DNA of 64,000 bases from Pseudomonas fluorescens (GCF_004683905.1 NZ_CP038438.1:992001-1056000), one strand, 5' to 3'; counted from the stretch's first letter, positions 9,821 to 22,377 are shown. Made by a program: numbers and translations. The notes: generated from the sequence alone by a model not told the origin.

Positions 9821-10617
9821 TGCGCAGAATTTCATTAATAGAACGCGTACGCCGGTTCGGCGAGGCGGCGATCGACGCCGTCGCGGTGTTTGGCCGCGCG
9901 ACCCTGTTCCTGTTTCACGCCCTGCTCGGTCGTGGCGGCATCAGCGGCGGTTTCGGCCTGCTGGTCAAGCAGTTGCATTCGGTCGGCGTGATGTCGCTGG
10001 TGATCATCGTCGTGTCGGGGATTTTCATCGGCATGGTGCTGGCGCTGCAGGGCTTCAGTATTCTGTCGAGCTACGGTTCGGAGCAGGCGGTGGGGCAGAT
10101 GGTGGCCCTGACGTTGCTGCGTGAACTGGGGCCAGTCGTGACGGCGTTGCTGTTTGCCGGGCGTGCCGGTTCGGCGCTGACCGCAGAAATTGGCAACATG
10201 AAGTCCACCGAACAGCTTTCCAGCCTGGAAATGATCGGTGTCGATCCGCTCAAATACATTATTGCCCCGCGTCTGTGGGCCGGTTTCATTTCCCTGCCGG
10301 TGCTGGCGATGATTTTCAGCGTGGTGGGAATCTGGGGCGGTTCGTGGGTGGCTGTCGACTGGCTTGGCGTGTATGAAGGCTCCTACTGGGCGAACATGCA
10401 GAACAGCGTGAACTTCACCAGCGATGTGCTCAACGGCGTCATCAAAAGTATCGTTTTCGCCTTCGTCGTGACCTGGATCGCCGTTTTCCAAGGCTACGAC
10501 TGTGAGCCCACTTCCGAGGGCATCAGTCGCGCCACCACCAAGACCGTGGTATTCGCCTCGCTGGCGGTACTGGGCCTGGACTTTATTCTGACCGCTTTGA
10601 TGTTTGGAGATTTCTGA
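9820..10617 (+). CDS. mlaE: MlaE, permease of the Mla phospholipid transporter
   Basis: Inner-membrane permease (265 residues) of the MlaE/YrbE family with about five hydrophobic helices and the family block [21 protein letters not shown] followed by [21 protein letters not shown]. Its ATG shares one base with the mlaF stop and its stop shares one base with the mlaD start, so translation is probably coupled along the operon. Confidence 0.96.
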   Translation: MRRISLIERVRRFGEAAIDAVAVFGRATLFLFHALLGRGGISGGFGLLVKQLHSVGVMSLVIIVVSGIFIGMVLALQGFSILSSYGSEQAVGQMVALTLLRELGPVVTALLFAGRAGSALTAEIGNMKSTEQLSSLEMIGVDPLKYIIAPRLWAGFISLPVLAMIFSVVGIWGGSWVAVDWLGVYEGSYWANMQNSVNFTSDVLNGVIKSIVFAFVVTWIAVFQGYDCEPTSEGISRATTKTVVFASLAVLGLDFILTALMFGDF

Positions 10618-11084
10618 TGCAAAACCGCACCCTGGAAATCGGTGTCGGCCTGTTCCTGCTGGCAGGGATCCTGGCTTTGTTGCTACTGGCTCTGCGGGTC
10701 AGTGGCCTGTCTCCGACTTCGACCACCGACACCTATAAACTGTATGCCTACTTCGACAATATCGCCGGTTTGACGGTCAGAGCCAAAGTGACCATGGCTG
10801 GCGTAACCATCGGCAAGGTCACGGCCATCGATCTGGATCGCGACAGCTTCACCGGTCGGGTAACCCTGCAAGTGGATAAAAAGGTCGACAACCTGCCGAC
10901 CGACTCCACAGCGTCTATCCTGACCGCTGGCCTGTTGGGCGAGAAGTACATCGGTATCAGCGTGGGCGGGGAAGACACCCGTCTGAAGGATGGTGGAACC
11001 ATCCACGACACGCAGTCGTCTCTGGTACTGGAAGACCTGATCGGTAAATTCCTGCTCAATACCGTTAGCAAAGACGCCAAATGA
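10617..11084 (+). CDS. mlaD: MlaD, MCE-domain substrate-binding subunit
   Basis: A 155-residue membrane-anchored MCE protein that forms the hexameric lipid channel on the periplasmic face of MlaFE. An N-terminal transmembrane helix (about residues 7-27) precedes the MCE domain (about 40-120, including YFDNIAGLTVRAKVTMAGVTIGKV). Length and architecture are typical for gamma-proteobacterial MlaD. Confidence 0.96.
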   Translation: MQNRTLEIGVGLFLLAGILALLLLALRVSGLSPTSTTDTYKLYAYFDNIAGLTVRAKVTMAGVTIGKVTAIDLDRDSFTGRVTLQVDKKVDNLPTDSTASILTAGLLGEKYIGISVGGEDTRLKDGGTIHDTQSSLVLEDLIGKFLLNTVSKDAK

Positions 11085-11095
11085 GGAGCTTTTGA

Positions 11096-11749
11096 ATGAT
11101 CTCTACCTTGCGACGTGGCCTGTTGGTGTTGCTTGCGGCACTGCCGATGCTGGCTAGCGCTGCGCCCGGACAGTCGGCGCACGACCTGATTCAGGACACC
11201 ACGAACCGGATGCTGGCCGACTTGTCGGCCAATAAAGAGAAGTACAAGAAGGATCCGCAGGACTTCTACACGGCGCTGAACACCATCGTCGGACCTGTGG
11301 TGGATGCCGAAGGCATTTCCAAGAGCATCATGACGGTCAAGTATTCGCGCAAGGCCACGCCGGCGCAGATGCAGACCTTCCAGGAAAACTTCAAGCGCGG
11401 CCTGTTCCAGTTCTATGGCAACGCTTTGCTCGAGTACAACAACCAGGGCATCACCGTTGATCCTGCCAAGGATGAGTCCGGCGATCGCACCAGCGTCGGC
11501 ATGACCGTCAAGGGCAACAACGGCGCGATCTACCCTGTGCAGTACACGCTGGAGAAGATCAATGGCGAGTGGAAACTGCGCAATGTGATCATCAACGGCA
11601 TCAACATCGGCAAGCTGTTCCGTGATCAGTTCGCCGACGCGATGCAGCGCAATGGCAACGATCTGGACAAGACCATCAACAATTGGGCTGGCGAAGTGGC
11701 CAAGGCCAAGGAAACCACCGAGAAAGCTGCCGAGAAGCCAGCGCAATGA
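11096..11749 (+). CDS. mlaC: MlaC, periplasmic phospholipid shuttle
   Basis: Soluble periplasmic lipid carrier (217 residues) running between the outer-membrane MlaA complex and MlaFEDB. Signal peptide about residues 1-22 (LLVLLAALPMLASAAP) followed by the Tgt2/MlaC domain. GAGGAG precedes the ATG at 11096. The C-terminal tail is rich in Lys, Glu and Ala. Its stop overlaps the mlaB start (ATGA). Confidence 0.95.
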   Translation: MISTLRRGLLVLLAALPMLASAAPGQSAHDLIQDTTNRMLADLSANKEKYKKDPQDFYTALNTIVGPVVDAEGISKSIMTVKYSRKATPAQMQTFQENFKRGLFQFYGNALLEYNNQGITVDPAKDESGDRTSVGMTVKGNNGAIYPVQYTLEKINGEWKLRNVIINGINIGKLFRDQFADAMQRNGNDLDKTINNWAGEVAKAKETTEKAAEKPAQ

Positions 11750-12051
11750 ATGAGGCGGCAGTTCGTATGAGTGACGTCGACGAGCTATTGCTCAGTGGAG
11801 TACTGGATTACCGCACAGGTCCCGACCTGCGCAAGGAAGGCCAGGCGCTGATCAAGTCCAGCAAGGCGGCATCGCTGGTCATCGATTGCTCGGCAGTGAA
11901 GAAGTCCAGCAGCGTCGGCTTGTCCTTGCTGCTGTGCTTCATGCGCGATGCCCAGGCGGCCGGCAAGGCCGTCAGCATCCGTGCGATGCCGGAAGACATG
12001 CGCGAAATCGCTCAGGTCAGTGAACTGACCGAGTTGCTGGCGCACCCCTGA
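11746..12051 (+). CDS. mlaB: MlaB, STAS-domain subunit
   Basis: A 101-residue STAS-domain protein that binds MlaF and stabilises the transporter. The STAS core includes LVIDCSAVKKSSSVGLSLLLCFMRDA. The frame is open from 11683, but ATG at 11746 overlaps the mlaC stop as ATGA and gives the family length, so it was chosen. Last gene of the mla operon. Confidence 0.93.
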   Translation: MNEAAVRMSDVDELLLSGVLDYRTGPDLRKEGQALIKSSKAASLVIDCSAVKKSSSVGLSLLLCFMRDAQAAGKAVSIRAMPEDMREIAQVSELTELLAHP

Positions 12052-12067
12052 ACCCGCATCGATAAAC

Positions 12068-12120
12068 AAGCCCCCCGTCAGAGTCCTGCCAATGCGGGGT
12101 TCGCAGGCGCGGGGCTTTTT
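12068..12120 (+). terminator. Possible terminator after mlaB
   Basis: AAGCCCC at 12068-12074 can pair with GGGGCTT at 12111-12117, followed by a run of T. The loop is long (about 36 bases, with a smaller internal hairpin), so this is only a plausible intrinsic terminator between mlaB and ibaG. Confidence 0.4.
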
Positions 12121-12167
12121 TGTATGATGTCCGACCCGTGCGCACAGGGCGCCGATTGAGGTTGAGC

Positions 12168-13695
<1,528 letters not shown>

Positions 13696-13822
13696 TTGCT
13701 GCATGCGGACACAGGGACGTGTCCACTGAATTTGTTTCGAGTCGAGCCGGTATCCGGCTCGATGTGTGTCCGGCGCCGATTGCGACCGGACATGAGTACC
13801 TTGATAAGGACTGACGTTTCCC

Positions 13823-14458
13823 ATGTTGACCATCGCACTGTCCAAGGGCCGCATCCTTGACGACACCCTGCCGCTTCTCGCTGAAGCCGGCATCGTGCCG
13901 ACCGAGAATCCGGACAAGAGCCGCAAGCTGATCATCCCCACCACTCAGGATGACGTACGTCTGTTGATCGTGCGTGCCACCGACGTGCCGACCTATGTCG
14001 AGCATGGCGCGGCCGACCTCGGCGTCGCCGGTAAAGACGTGTTGATGGAATACACCGGCCAGGGCCTGTACGAGCCGCTGGATCTGCAGATTGCCCAGTG
14101 CAAGCTGATGACCGCCGGCAAGATCGGCGCGGCCGAGCCCAAGGGCCGCCTGCGCGTGGCGACCAAGTTCGTCAACGTCGCCAAGCGTTACTACGCCGAG
14201 CAGGGCCGTCAGGTCGACATCATCAAGCTCTACGGTTCGATGGAGCTGGCGCCACTGATCGGTCTGGCCGACAAGATCATCGACGTGGTCGACACCGGCA
14301 ACACCCTGCGCGCCAACGGCCTGGAACCCCAGGAACTGATCGCCACGATCAGCTCGCGCCTGGTGGTCAACAAGGCTTCGATGAAGATGCAACACGCCCG
14401 AATCCAGGCGTTGATCGATACCCTGCGCAACGCAGTGGAATCGCGACACCGCGGCTGA
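13823..14458 (+). CDS. hisG: ATP phosphoribosyltransferase, short form
   Basis: First enzyme of histidine synthesis, joining ATP and PRPP. At 211 residues it is the short HisGs form, lacking the C-terminal histidine-sensing domain; such enzymes need the HisZ regulatory subunit, which is not in this window. Conserved blocks are [14 protein letters not shown] and [14 protein letters not shown] (PRPP-binding loop). A 127-base gap separates it from murA and contains a GC-rich hairpin (13742-13761) without a T run. Confidence 0.97.
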   Translation: MLTIALSKGRILDDTLPLLAEAGIVPTENPDKSRKLIIPTTQDDVRLLIVRATDVPTYVEHGAADLGVAGKDVLMEYTGQGLYEPLDLQIAQCKLMTAGKIGAAEPKGRLRVATKFVNVAKRYYAEQGRQVDIIKLYGSMELAPLIGLADKIIDVVDTGNTLRANGLEPQELIATISSRLVVNKASMKMQHARIQALIDTLRNAVESRHRG

Positions 14459-14510
14459 TGTACCTGCGCGACCCCTGGTCGCGCCGTCTATCCGCCTCAT
14501 AGCCAGAATT

Positions 14511-14559
14511 CTCAGGTGCCCAAGCGGATCGAATGATAGTTTCGGGCGCCTGAGTTTTT
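14511..14559 (+). terminator. Terminator-like hairpin between hisG and hisD
   Basis: CTCAGGTGCCC (14511-14521) pairs with GGGCGCCTGAG (14544-14554) with one G-T pair, followed by five T residues. This looks like an intrinsic terminator in the 124-base gap between two genes of the same pathway. Confidence 0.6.
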
Positions 14560-14582
14560 GCCATTCCTATGAGGCTCTCGCT

Positions 14583-15908
14583 ATGACCGCACCGACTGCA
14601 ATTCGCCGACTCAACGCTGCTGACCCGGATTTCGCGCATCATCTGGATCATCTGCTGAGCTGGGAAAGTGTGTCTGACGACTCGGTCAATCAGCGCGTGC
14701 TGGACATCATCAAGGCGGTGCGCGAGCGCGGTGACGCGGCGCTGGTCGAGTTCACCCAGAAGTTCGACGGCCTCGAAGTGGCGTCGATGGCTGACCTGAT
14801 TCTGCCGCGCGAGCGCCTGGAGCTGGCCCTGACTCGCATCACTGTGGCGCAGCGCGAAGCGCTGGAAAAAGCCGCGGCGCGAGTGCGCAGCTATCACGAA
14901 AAACAGAAACAGGATTCCTGGAGCTACACCGAGGCCGACGGCACCGTACTCGGGCAGAAGGTCACGCCGCTGGATCGCGCCGGCCTTTACGTACCGGGCG
15001 GCAAGGCGTCGTACCCGTCTTCGGTGTTGATGAACGCGATTCCGGCCAAGGTCGCCGGCGTGACCGAAGTGGTCATGGTCGTGCCGACCCCGCGCGGTGA
15101 GCTCAATGAACTGGTGCTGGCGGCGGCGTGCATTGCCGGCGTTGACCGGGTGTTCACCATCGGCGGCGCACAAGCGGTTGCCGCGCTGGCTTACGGCACC
15201 GAAAGCGTGCCACAGGTGGACAAGGTGGTCGGCCCGGGCAACATCTATGTCGCCACCGCCAAGCGTCACGTGTTCGGTCAGGTCGGCATCGACATGATCG
15301 CCGGCCCGTCGGAAATCCTTGTGGTGTGCGACGGCCAGACCGATCCGGACTGGATCGCCATGGACCTGTTCTCCCAGGCCGAACACGACGAAGACGCCCA
15401 GGCGATTCTGGTCAGCCCGGATGCCGAATTCCTCGACAAGGTCGCCGCCAGCATCGACAAACTGCTGCCGACCATGGACCGCGCGACCATCATCGAAACC
15501 TCGATCAATGGTCGCGGTGCATTGATTCATGTGCGCGACATGGCGCAAGCCATCGAAGTCGCCAACCGTATCGCCCCGGAACACCTGGAGCTGTCGGTCG
15601 CTGATCCACAAGCGTGGTTGCCGCAGATCCGTCACGCCGGCGCGATCTTCATGGGCCGCCACACCTCCGAAGCGCTGGGCGACTACTGCGCTGGCCCGAA
15701 CCACGTGCTGCCGACCTCCGGCACTGCGCGGTTCTCCTCGCCGCTGGGTGTGTACGACTTCCAGAAACGTTCGTCGATCATCTTCTGCTCCGAGGCCGGT
15801 GCTTCCGAGCTGGGCAAGACCGCTTCGGTGCTGGCCCGTGGCGAATCCCTGAGTGCGCACGCACGCAGCGCCGAATACCGCATCAAAGCTGAGCAGAAGG
15901 GGAACTGA
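14583..15908 (+). CDS. hisD: Histidinol dehydrogenase
   Basis: Zinc-dependent enzyme (441 residues) that oxidises histidinol to histidine in two NAD steps. Visible signatures are the [18 protein letters not shown] nucleotide region, the metal and substrate region [14 protein letters not shown], and catalytic His residues in [15 protein letters not shown]. Two bases separate its stop from hisC, so the pair is an operon. Confidence 0.97.
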   Translation: MTAPTAIRRLNAADPDFAHHLDHLLSWESVSDDSVNQRVLDIIKAVRERGDAALVEFTQKFDGLEVASMADLILPRERLELALTRITVAQREALEKAAARVRSYHEKQKQDSWSYTEADGTVLGQKVTPLDRAGLYVPGGKASYPSSVLMNAIPAKVAGVTEVVMVVPTPRGELNELVLAAACIAGVDRVFTIGGAQAVAALAYGTESVPQVDKVVGPGNIYVATAKRHVFGQVGIDMIAGPSEILVVCDGQTDPDWIAMDLFSQAEHDEDAQAILVSPDAEFLDKVAASIDKLLPTMDRATIIETSINGRGALIHVRDMAQAIEVANRIAPEHLELSVADPQAWLPQIRHAGAIFMGRHTSEALGDYCAGPNHVLPTSGTARFSSPLGVYDFQKRSSIIFCSEAGASELGKTASVLARGESLSAHARSAEYRIKAEQKGN

Positions 15909-15910
15909 TC

Positions 15911-16963
15911 ATGAGTAAATTCTGGAGTCCGTTCGTCAAGGATCTGGTGCCGTATGTGCCGGGCGAACAGCCAAAGCTGACCAAACTGGTCAAGCTCAAC
16001 ACCAACGAAAACCCCTACGGCCCGTCGCCAAAAGCCCTGGCGGCGATGCAGACCGAACTGAACGACAACCTGCGTCTGTACCCAGACCCGAACAGCGATC
16101 TGCTGAAAAACGCCGTCGCTAACTACTACGGCGTGCAGAGCAATCAAGTGTTCCTCGGCAATGGTTCGGACGAAGTGCTGGCGCACATCTTCCACGGTCT
16201 GCTGCAACACGAGCAGCCGCTGCTGTTCCCGGACATCAGCTACAGCTTCTATCCGGTGTATTGCGGTCTGTACGGCATCCAGTTCGATGCCGTGCCGCTG
16301 GACGCGCAGTTCCAGATCAACCCGGCGGACTACGCCAAGCGGAATGGCGGGATCATCTTCCCCAACCCGAATGCACCGACCGGTTGCCTGTTGGCGCTGG
16401 AGGCGGTCGAGCAGATCCTCAAGGCCAGCCCGGATTCGGTGGTTGTGGTGGACGAGGCTTATATCGACTTCGGCGGCGAAACCGCGATCAGTCTGGTGGA
16501 TCGTTATCCGAACCTGCTGGTGACCCAGACCCTGTCCAAGTCGCGCTCGCTGGCCGGGCTGCGCGTTGGTCTGGCGGTGGGTCATCCGGATCTGATCGAA
16601 GCGCTGGAGCGGATCAAGAACAGCTTCAACTCCTATCCGCTGGATCGTCTGGCGATTGTCGGTGCGGCGGCAGCGTTCGAGGATCGCGAGTATTTCGACA
16701 AGACCTGCCGTCTGGTGATCGAGAGCCGTGAGTGGGTCATCGCGCAATTGCAGGCCAAGGGCTTTGAGGTGCTGCCGTCGGCGGCGAACTTCATCTTCGC
16801 CCGGCACCCGCAACACGATGCAGCAGGGCTGGCAGCCAAACTGCGCGAGCAGGGTGTGATCGTGCGTCACTTCAAGCAGGAGCGGATTGCCCAGTTCCTG
16901 CGGATCTCGATCGGTACGCCGGAGCAGAATCAGGCGCTGATTGATGGGCTTGGCGACCTCTAA
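15911..16963 (+). CDS. hisC: Histidinol-phosphate aminotransferase
   Basis: PLP enzyme (350 residues, fold type I) converting imidazole-acetol phosphate to histidinol phosphate. The PLP lysine lies in [26 protein letters not shown] near the N terminus and [12 protein letters not shown] are typical HisC motifs. It is coupled to hisD. The gene ends immediately before a tandem repeat block. Confidence 0.96.
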   Translation: MSKFWSPFVKDLVPYVPGEQPKLTKLVKLNTNENPYGPSPKALAAMQTELNDNLRLYPDPNSDLLKNAVANYYGVQSNQVFLGNGSDEVLAHIFHGLLQHEQPLLFPDISYSFYPVYCGLYGIQFDAVPLDAQFQINPADYAKRNGGIIFPNPNAPTGCLLALEAVEQILKASPDSVVVVDEAYIDFGGETAISLVDRYPNLLVTQTLSKSRSLAGLRVGLAVGHPDLIEALERIKNSFNSYPLDRLAIVGAAAAFEDREYFDKTCRLVIESREWVIAQLQAKGFEVLPSAANFIFARHPQHDAAGLAAKLREQGVIVRHFKQERIAQFLRISIGTPEQNQALIDGLGDL

Positions 16964-16973
16964 AAGCCAAAGC

Positions 16974-17411
16974 CCCTCACCCTAGCCCTCTCCCAGAGGG
17001 AGAGGGGACTGATTGGGGGATATTGCAGAGTTTCGCCGACGTGAGAGTGCTGTACTGAATCCATAATCGACTCGGATTTTCAGGTCGATGTACTTCGCAA
17101 TACAGCTCGGTCTGCTCCCTCTCCCAGAGGGAGAGGGGACTGATTGGGGGATATTGCAGAGTTTCGCCGACGTGAGAGTGCTGTACTGAATCCATAATCG
17201 ACTCGGATTTTCAGGTCGATGTACTTCGCAAGACAGCTCGGTCTGCTCCCTCTCCCAGACGGAGAGGGGACTGATTGGGGGATATTGCAGAGTTTCGCTG
17301 ACGTGAGAGTGCTGTACTGAATCCATAATCGACTCGGATTTTCAGGTCGATGTACTTCGCAAGACAGCTCGGTCTGCTCCCTCTCCCTCAGGGAGAGGGC
17401 TGGGGTGAGGG
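16974..17411. repeat. 131-bp unit repeated three times inside a 21-bp inverted repeat
   Basis: Three near-identical 131-base units begin at 16986, 17117 and 17248, with a short fourth partial copy at 17379. Each starts with the CCCTCTCCC..GGGAGAGGGG palindrome followed by about 100 bases of unique filler. The block is bounded by 21-base inverted ends (16974-16994 and 17391-17411, one mismatch). It fills the 455-base gap between hisC and the convergent DUF4198 gene. Small open frames run through the copies but change frame every unit, so they are not genes. Confidence 0.9.
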
Positions 17412-17418
17412 TGCGCTT

Positions 17419-18138
17419 TTACTCGTGATGCGGTTCGCCAAGGAACGTCAGCGAACTGAACAGCCCGCGACTGTTCACATCCGCGCTGTCCTTCACCGGC
17501 ACTTCCACCTGCGCCGCAATCACATTCAATCCTTCATTACGCACCAGCACTTGCGCGCGTCCGTCCTTGTCCGTTTCAGTGCTCAGGGTGTTCGGTGCAT
17601 TGCGATAGTCGCCAATCAGCTTCACGCCCGCTGCCGGCTTGCCATCGAGCAACACCCGTACCGGCAATGATTTGCCCGGGCCGACGGTCAGCGGGTCGAC
17701 CTCCGGCAAAATCAGCAACTTGATCTGCTCAAGCCTGGGCAACTTTGCTTCCGGTTGATAAATCGCCAGGCTGTACTTGAGCGTCTCGGTGGCTTCGACA
17801 GCACCCGGCACTTTGCTGCGGCCTTCGTTGATCCATTTTCTGTCGGCGGTTTGCGACCACATGCCGTTGTTCAGTGCGACGGCCATGACCGCCGGTGTTT
17901 TTAGCGGCTTCAGGCGCGCGTGATCGGACAGGCATTCGACGCTCACCGGGATCATTTTGCCGCTTGTGTCATAGGCCCAGGCGCCGCTGATTTTCTGCGC
18001 CTTGAAGGCATTGTCTTCGGCGCCATGGCCGTAGATCACTTCGATGTTGCCGCGCCGTTGTTCGGTCCACAGGCCATGGGCCGAGGCTTGAGTGACGAAC
18101 AAAGCGGCGATGATCAGTAGGGTTTTGCCGTATTGCAT
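17419..18138 (-). CDS. DUF4198-family periplasmic protein, metal-uptake associated
   Basis: A 239-residue protein with a signal peptide (about residues 1-20, ending ASA before HGLWTEQR) and the DUF4198/NikM-like layout: an N-terminal part with H and W followed by an Ig-like beta domain (VGPGKSLPVRVLLDGKPAAGVKL, TETDKDGRAQVLVRNEG). Family members occur beside nickel/cobalt transporters and TonB receptors and are thought to bind divalent metal in the periplasm. The C terminus EPHHE is His-rich. It starts 12 bases after the TonB receptor stop, so the two form an operon. The metal is not identifiable from sequence. Confidence 0.75.
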   Translation of the reverse strand: MQYGKTLLIIAALFVTQASAHGLWTEQRRGNIEVIYGHGAEDNAFKAQKISGAWAYDTSGKMIPVSVECLSDHARLKPLKTPAVMAVALNNGMWSQTADRKWINEGRSKVPGAVEATETLKYSLAIYQPEAKLPRLEQIKLLILPEVDPLTVGPGKSLPVRVLLDGKPAAGVKLIGDYRNAPNTLSTETDKDGRAQVLVRNEGLNVIAAQVEVPVKDSADVNSRGLFSSLTFLGEPHHE

Positions 18139-18150
18139 GGTGACGTCCTT

Positions 18151-20256
18151 TTACAGGTTGAGTGTCAGGCTGACGGTGAAATTGCGCGGCTCGCCGGGGT
18201 TGACCCAGTAATTGCTGTAGGAGCGCTCGTAGTATTTTTCGTCGAAGAGGTTGTTCAGGTTCAGGCCAACCGTGACGTTGTCGCTGGCCTTGTAATGGGC
18301 CAGCAGATCGAAGGTGTGATAGGCCGGCAGTTCAAAATCACCGCCGGCTTCACCGGAGCGATCGCCGACATAGGTGAACGCCGCGCCGACGTCCGAGCCG
18401 CGCAAATGGCCGTCCTGAAATTCGTACACACCGAGCAGGCTGCCACTGCGCTTGGCCACGCCGAGGATGCGGCTGCCGGTCGGGATTGCTGCGTCGCCCT
18501 TGGTCACTTCAGCGTCGATGTAAGCGAAGGCACCCATCACCCGCACGGCATCGGTCACTTGCCCGGTCACTTGCCAGTCGAAACCGCGACTGCGCGCCTT
18601 GCCCATCGCGCGGCTGGTATCGGTGTTCGGATCTAGGGCGAGGACGTTTTCCTTGTCGATGTGGAAGTAGGCGAGGGTGCTGCTCAGGCGCTCGTCGAAC
18701 AGTTCGTTCTTGATGCCGATTTCGTAGCCGACACCTTCTTCGGGATCGAAGGATTTGCCGGAGGCGTCGAGGCCGTTATTCGGTTTGAACGAGGTCGAGG
18801 CGTTGGCGAACAGGCCGGTGTTCGGCGTCAACTGATAGAGCAGGCCGGCGCGTTGGGTGAGGGCGTCGTGAGTCTGCTGGCTTTTGGCATCGTGGGTGTG
18901 ATCGTCGATGCGTTGATCAAAGTGTTCGAAGCGTGCGCCGATCATTCCGCGCAGTTTGTCGGTGAAGATGATTTGATCCTGCAGGTTCAGTGCGTGGCTT
19001 TCGACGTGTTCGAAGAAGTCAGTACCCGAGCGTGGGCCGTTGGGTTTCGGTTGGCCGTAGATCGGCTTGTAGATGTCGATGGCGTAGGGACCGCCAGCGA
19101 TGGTAGTGACGCGTTCGTTCTTGCGGAAGTTCTCGTATTCGGTGCCGATCAGCAGTTCGTGCTGCCACGAGCCGAGGTCGAACAGACCGCGCAGCTCCAA
19201 TTGGGTGATGCTGTCGTGCCAGTTAGTGTCCCGTTCGCGGTAGCGTCGGTTGACCGTGTGACCATCGGCGTTCAGCGCACGACTTTCAGACGCGTCGCCC
19301 CACAGTTTGCCTTCCTTGTAGTGGCTGGCCAGACGCAGTTTCCAGCTGTCGCTGAGGTGATGTTCGAGGGTGGCCTGGAGCAGGTTGTTGTGGTTGTCGA
19401 TGTTGCCGTCGTTCGGTTCACCGAGGAAGGTCGAGCGCGAAACGCCGTTCCATTTGTTGTTCGGCGCGACGATTCCTCGGTCGAACGTGGAGTTGTGCCG
19501 GACGATTTCACTTTCCACCAACAACGAAGTGTCCGGGCTCAGTTGCCAACTGATCGAAGGTGCGACGAAGACCCGCTGGCTGTCGACGTGATCACGGAAG
19601 CTGTGGTTGTCTTCGACCGCGAGGTTGATCCGTGAGAGCACGTCCCCCTGCTCGTCGAGCGGCGTGTTGACGTCCAGTGCCGTGCGATAACGATCCCAGC
19701 TGCCAGCGCTGGTCTGCAGGGTGGTGAACGCTTCGGGCTGCGGCTTTTTGGTGACGATGTTTACCGTGCCGCCAGGATCGCCACGGCCATACAGGCTCGC
19801 GGCCGGACCTTTGAGGACTTCGATGCGCTCCACATTGGCCGCGTCCGGCGTGCTCGGGTAGCCGCGATTGGCGCTGAAACCGTCCTTGTAGAACTCCGAG
19901 GTGGTGAAGCCGCGTACGCTGTATTCGTACAGCGTCAGGCCGCCAAAATTGTTCTGCTTCGACACGCCGCCGGCAAATTCCAGTGCGCGTTCGACATTGT
20001 GGCTGCCCAGATCCTTGAGCACGCTGGCCGGCACCACGCTGATCGCTTGGGGAATGTCGCGGATGGCGGTGTCGGTTTTGGTTGCACTGGCGGAGCGCGT
20101 CGCGCGGTAGCCGCTGACCGGCCCGCTGGGGGATTCATAATCGGAAGTGACGCTGATGGCGTCGAGTTCGAGGGGTTGCGGATCTTCGGCGAAGACCGGA
20201 TCGCCCAGCAGGCCCAGGGTCAGGCCAAGCAGCGAAGCCTTTTTTCGAGACGACAT
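18151..20256 (-). CDS. TonB-dependent outer-membrane receptor, probably for a metal chelate
   Basis: Outer-membrane beta-barrel of 701 residues with signal peptide (about 1-23), an N-terminal plug (about 50-170: RDIPQAISVVPASVLKDLG, ERIEVLKGPAASLYGRGDPGG, VNIVTKKP) and a barrel ending in the aromatic-poor FTVSLTLNL strand. The plug resembles ferrisiderophore receptors (FhuA/FoxA type), but no N-terminal signalling domain is present. Pairing with a DUF4198 protein suggests a metal other than ferric siderophore (zinc, nickel or cobalt), as inference. ATG at 20256 gives MSSRKKASLL; a TTG at 20271 is a less likely start. A 42-base palindrome overlaps the start codon. Confidence 0.88.
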   Translation of the reverse strand: MSSRKKASLLGLTLGLLGDPVFAEDPQPLELDAISVTSDYESPSGPVSGYRATRSASATKTDTAIRDIPQAISVVPASVLKDLGSHNVERALEFAGGVSKQNNFGGLTLYEYSVRGFTTSEFYKDGFSANRGYPSTPDAANVERIEVLKGPAASLYGRGDPGGTVNIVTKKPQPEAFTTLQTSAGSWDRYRTALDVNTPLDEQGDVLSRINLAVEDNHSFRDHVDSQRVFVAPSISWQLSPDTSLLVESEIVRHNSTFDRGIVAPNNKWNGVSRSTFLGEPNDGNIDNHNNLLQATLEHHLSDSWKLRLASHYKEGKLWGDASESRALNADGHTVNRRYRERDTNWHDSITQLELRGLFDLGSWQHELLIGTEYENFRKNERVTTIAGGPYAIDIYKPIYGQPKPNGPRSGTDFFEHVESHALNLQDQIIFTDKLRGMIGARFEHFDQRIDDHTHDAKSQQTHDALTQRAGLLYQLTPNTGLFANASTSFKPNNGLDASGKSFDPEEGVGYEIGIKNELFDERLSSTLAYFHIDKENVLALDPNTDTSRAMGKARSRGFDWQVTGQVTDAVRVMGAFAYIDAEVTKGDAAIPTGSRILGVAKRSGSLLGVYEFQDGHLRGSDVGAAFTYVGDRSGEAGGDFELPAYHTFDLLAHYKASDNVTVGLNLNNLFDEKYYERSYSNYWVNPGEPRNFTVSLTLNL

Positions 20257-20296
20257 GTTATGTTGTTCCAATCGTTAAATTGAAACAATATAACAT
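20255..20296 (-). promoter_or_regulatory. 42-bp palindrome overlapping the TonB receptor start
   Basis: Arms of 18 bases (20255-20272 and 20279-20296) match with two mismatches around a 6-base spacer. Each arm reads close to ATGTTATATTGTTTCAAT. The left arm includes the receptor start codon. AT-rich palindromes of this kind at uptake genes are typical operators of metalloregulators such as Zur; the GTTATA-like half sites are suggestive but not a clean Zur box. Confidence 0.6.
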
Positions 20297-20343
20297 GCCT
20301 GTTGAGAGTGTCTTTCATTCGCGCACTCGGCGCGAATAAAGTT

Positions 20344-21498
<1,155 letters not shown>

Positions 21499-21601
21499 TA
21501 AGCACGTCCTGGAAAAGTTGCAGGCGGGGTCAGACCGCCCATAATGTCGCGCATTATACGAGGCCGCGCGCGCCTCTGAACGGGATTTTCAGGAGTCTTT
21601 C

Positions 21602-22360
21602 ATGGCCGTCGCCCTCAGCACCCTCGTCGAAGAAGCCGACCGTTACCTTGGCAGTGCGAAAATCGCCGATTATTGCCCCAACGGCCTGCAGGTCGAAGGC
21701 CGACCGCAAGTGATGCGCATCGTCAGTGGCGTCACCGCCAGTCAGGCGCTGCTTGACGCGGCGGTGGAGGCCGAGGCCGATCTGATACTGGTGCATCACG
21801 GTTATTTCTGGAAAGGCGAGAACCCGTGCATCACCGGCATGAAGCAGCGGCGCTTGAAGACTTTGCTCAAGCACGACATCAGTCTGCTCGCCTATCACTT
21901 GCCGCTGGATCTGCATCCGGAGGTCGGCAACAACGTGCAACTGGCGCGTCAGCTGGACATTACCGTTGAAGGGCCACTGGATCCGGACAACTTCAAAATT
22001 GTCGGACTGGTCGGGTCGTTGAGCGAGCCAATGACCCCAAGGGATTTCGCCCGCAAGGTTAAAGACGTCATGGGCCGCGAGCCGCTGCTGGTCGAGGGCA
22101 GTGGGATGATTCGTCGGGTCGGCTGGTGCACCGGTGGCGGGCAGGGCTATATCGATCAGGGCGTGGCGGCGGGTGTCGATCTGTTCCTCAGTGGTGAAGC
22201 CTCCGAGCAGACCTTCCACAGTGCGCGGGAAAACGACATCAGCTTCATCGCCGCCGGCCACCACGCCACCGAGCGCTATGGCGTGCAGGCGTTGGGTGAC
22301 TACCTGGCAAAACGTTTCGCCCTCGAACACATCTTCATCGATTGCCCGAACCCGATCTGA
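21602..22360 (+). CDS. NIF3-like dinuclear metal protein
   Basis: A 252-residue member of the NIF3/YbgI family, hexameric proteins with a two-metal centre. Metal-ligand motifs are visible: LILVHHGYFW (His pair), LLAYHLPLDLHPEVGNN, and a C-terminal AAGHHATERYG with a Glu. Annotated variously as GTP cyclohydrolase type 2 or radiation-resistance protein; the true substrate in Pseudomonas is unknown. It diverges from algW across about 100 bases. Confidence 0.92.
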   Translation: MAVALSTLVEEADRYLGSAKIADYCPNGLQVEGRPQVMRIVSGVTASQALLDAAVEAEADLILVHHGYFWKGENPCITGMKQRRLKTLLKHDISLLAYHLPLDLHPEVGNNVQLARQLDITVEGPLDPDNFKIVGLVGSLSEPMTPRDFARKVKDVMGREPLLVEGSGMIRRVGWCTGGGQGYIDQGVAAGVDLFLSGEASEQTFHSARENDISFIAAGHHATERYGVQALGDYLAKRFALEHIFIDCPNPI

Positions 22361-22377
22361 ATCCACCGCATTTCGCC

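Noticed and set aside
16977..17326. Repetitive open frames within the 131-bp repeats
   Set aside because: The unit length is not a multiple of three, so the frame changes in each copy; peptide repeats arise only from overlapping frames.
16974..17411. Possible CRISPR array
   Set aside because: The whole 131-bp unit is repeated without variable spacers and no cas gene is near.
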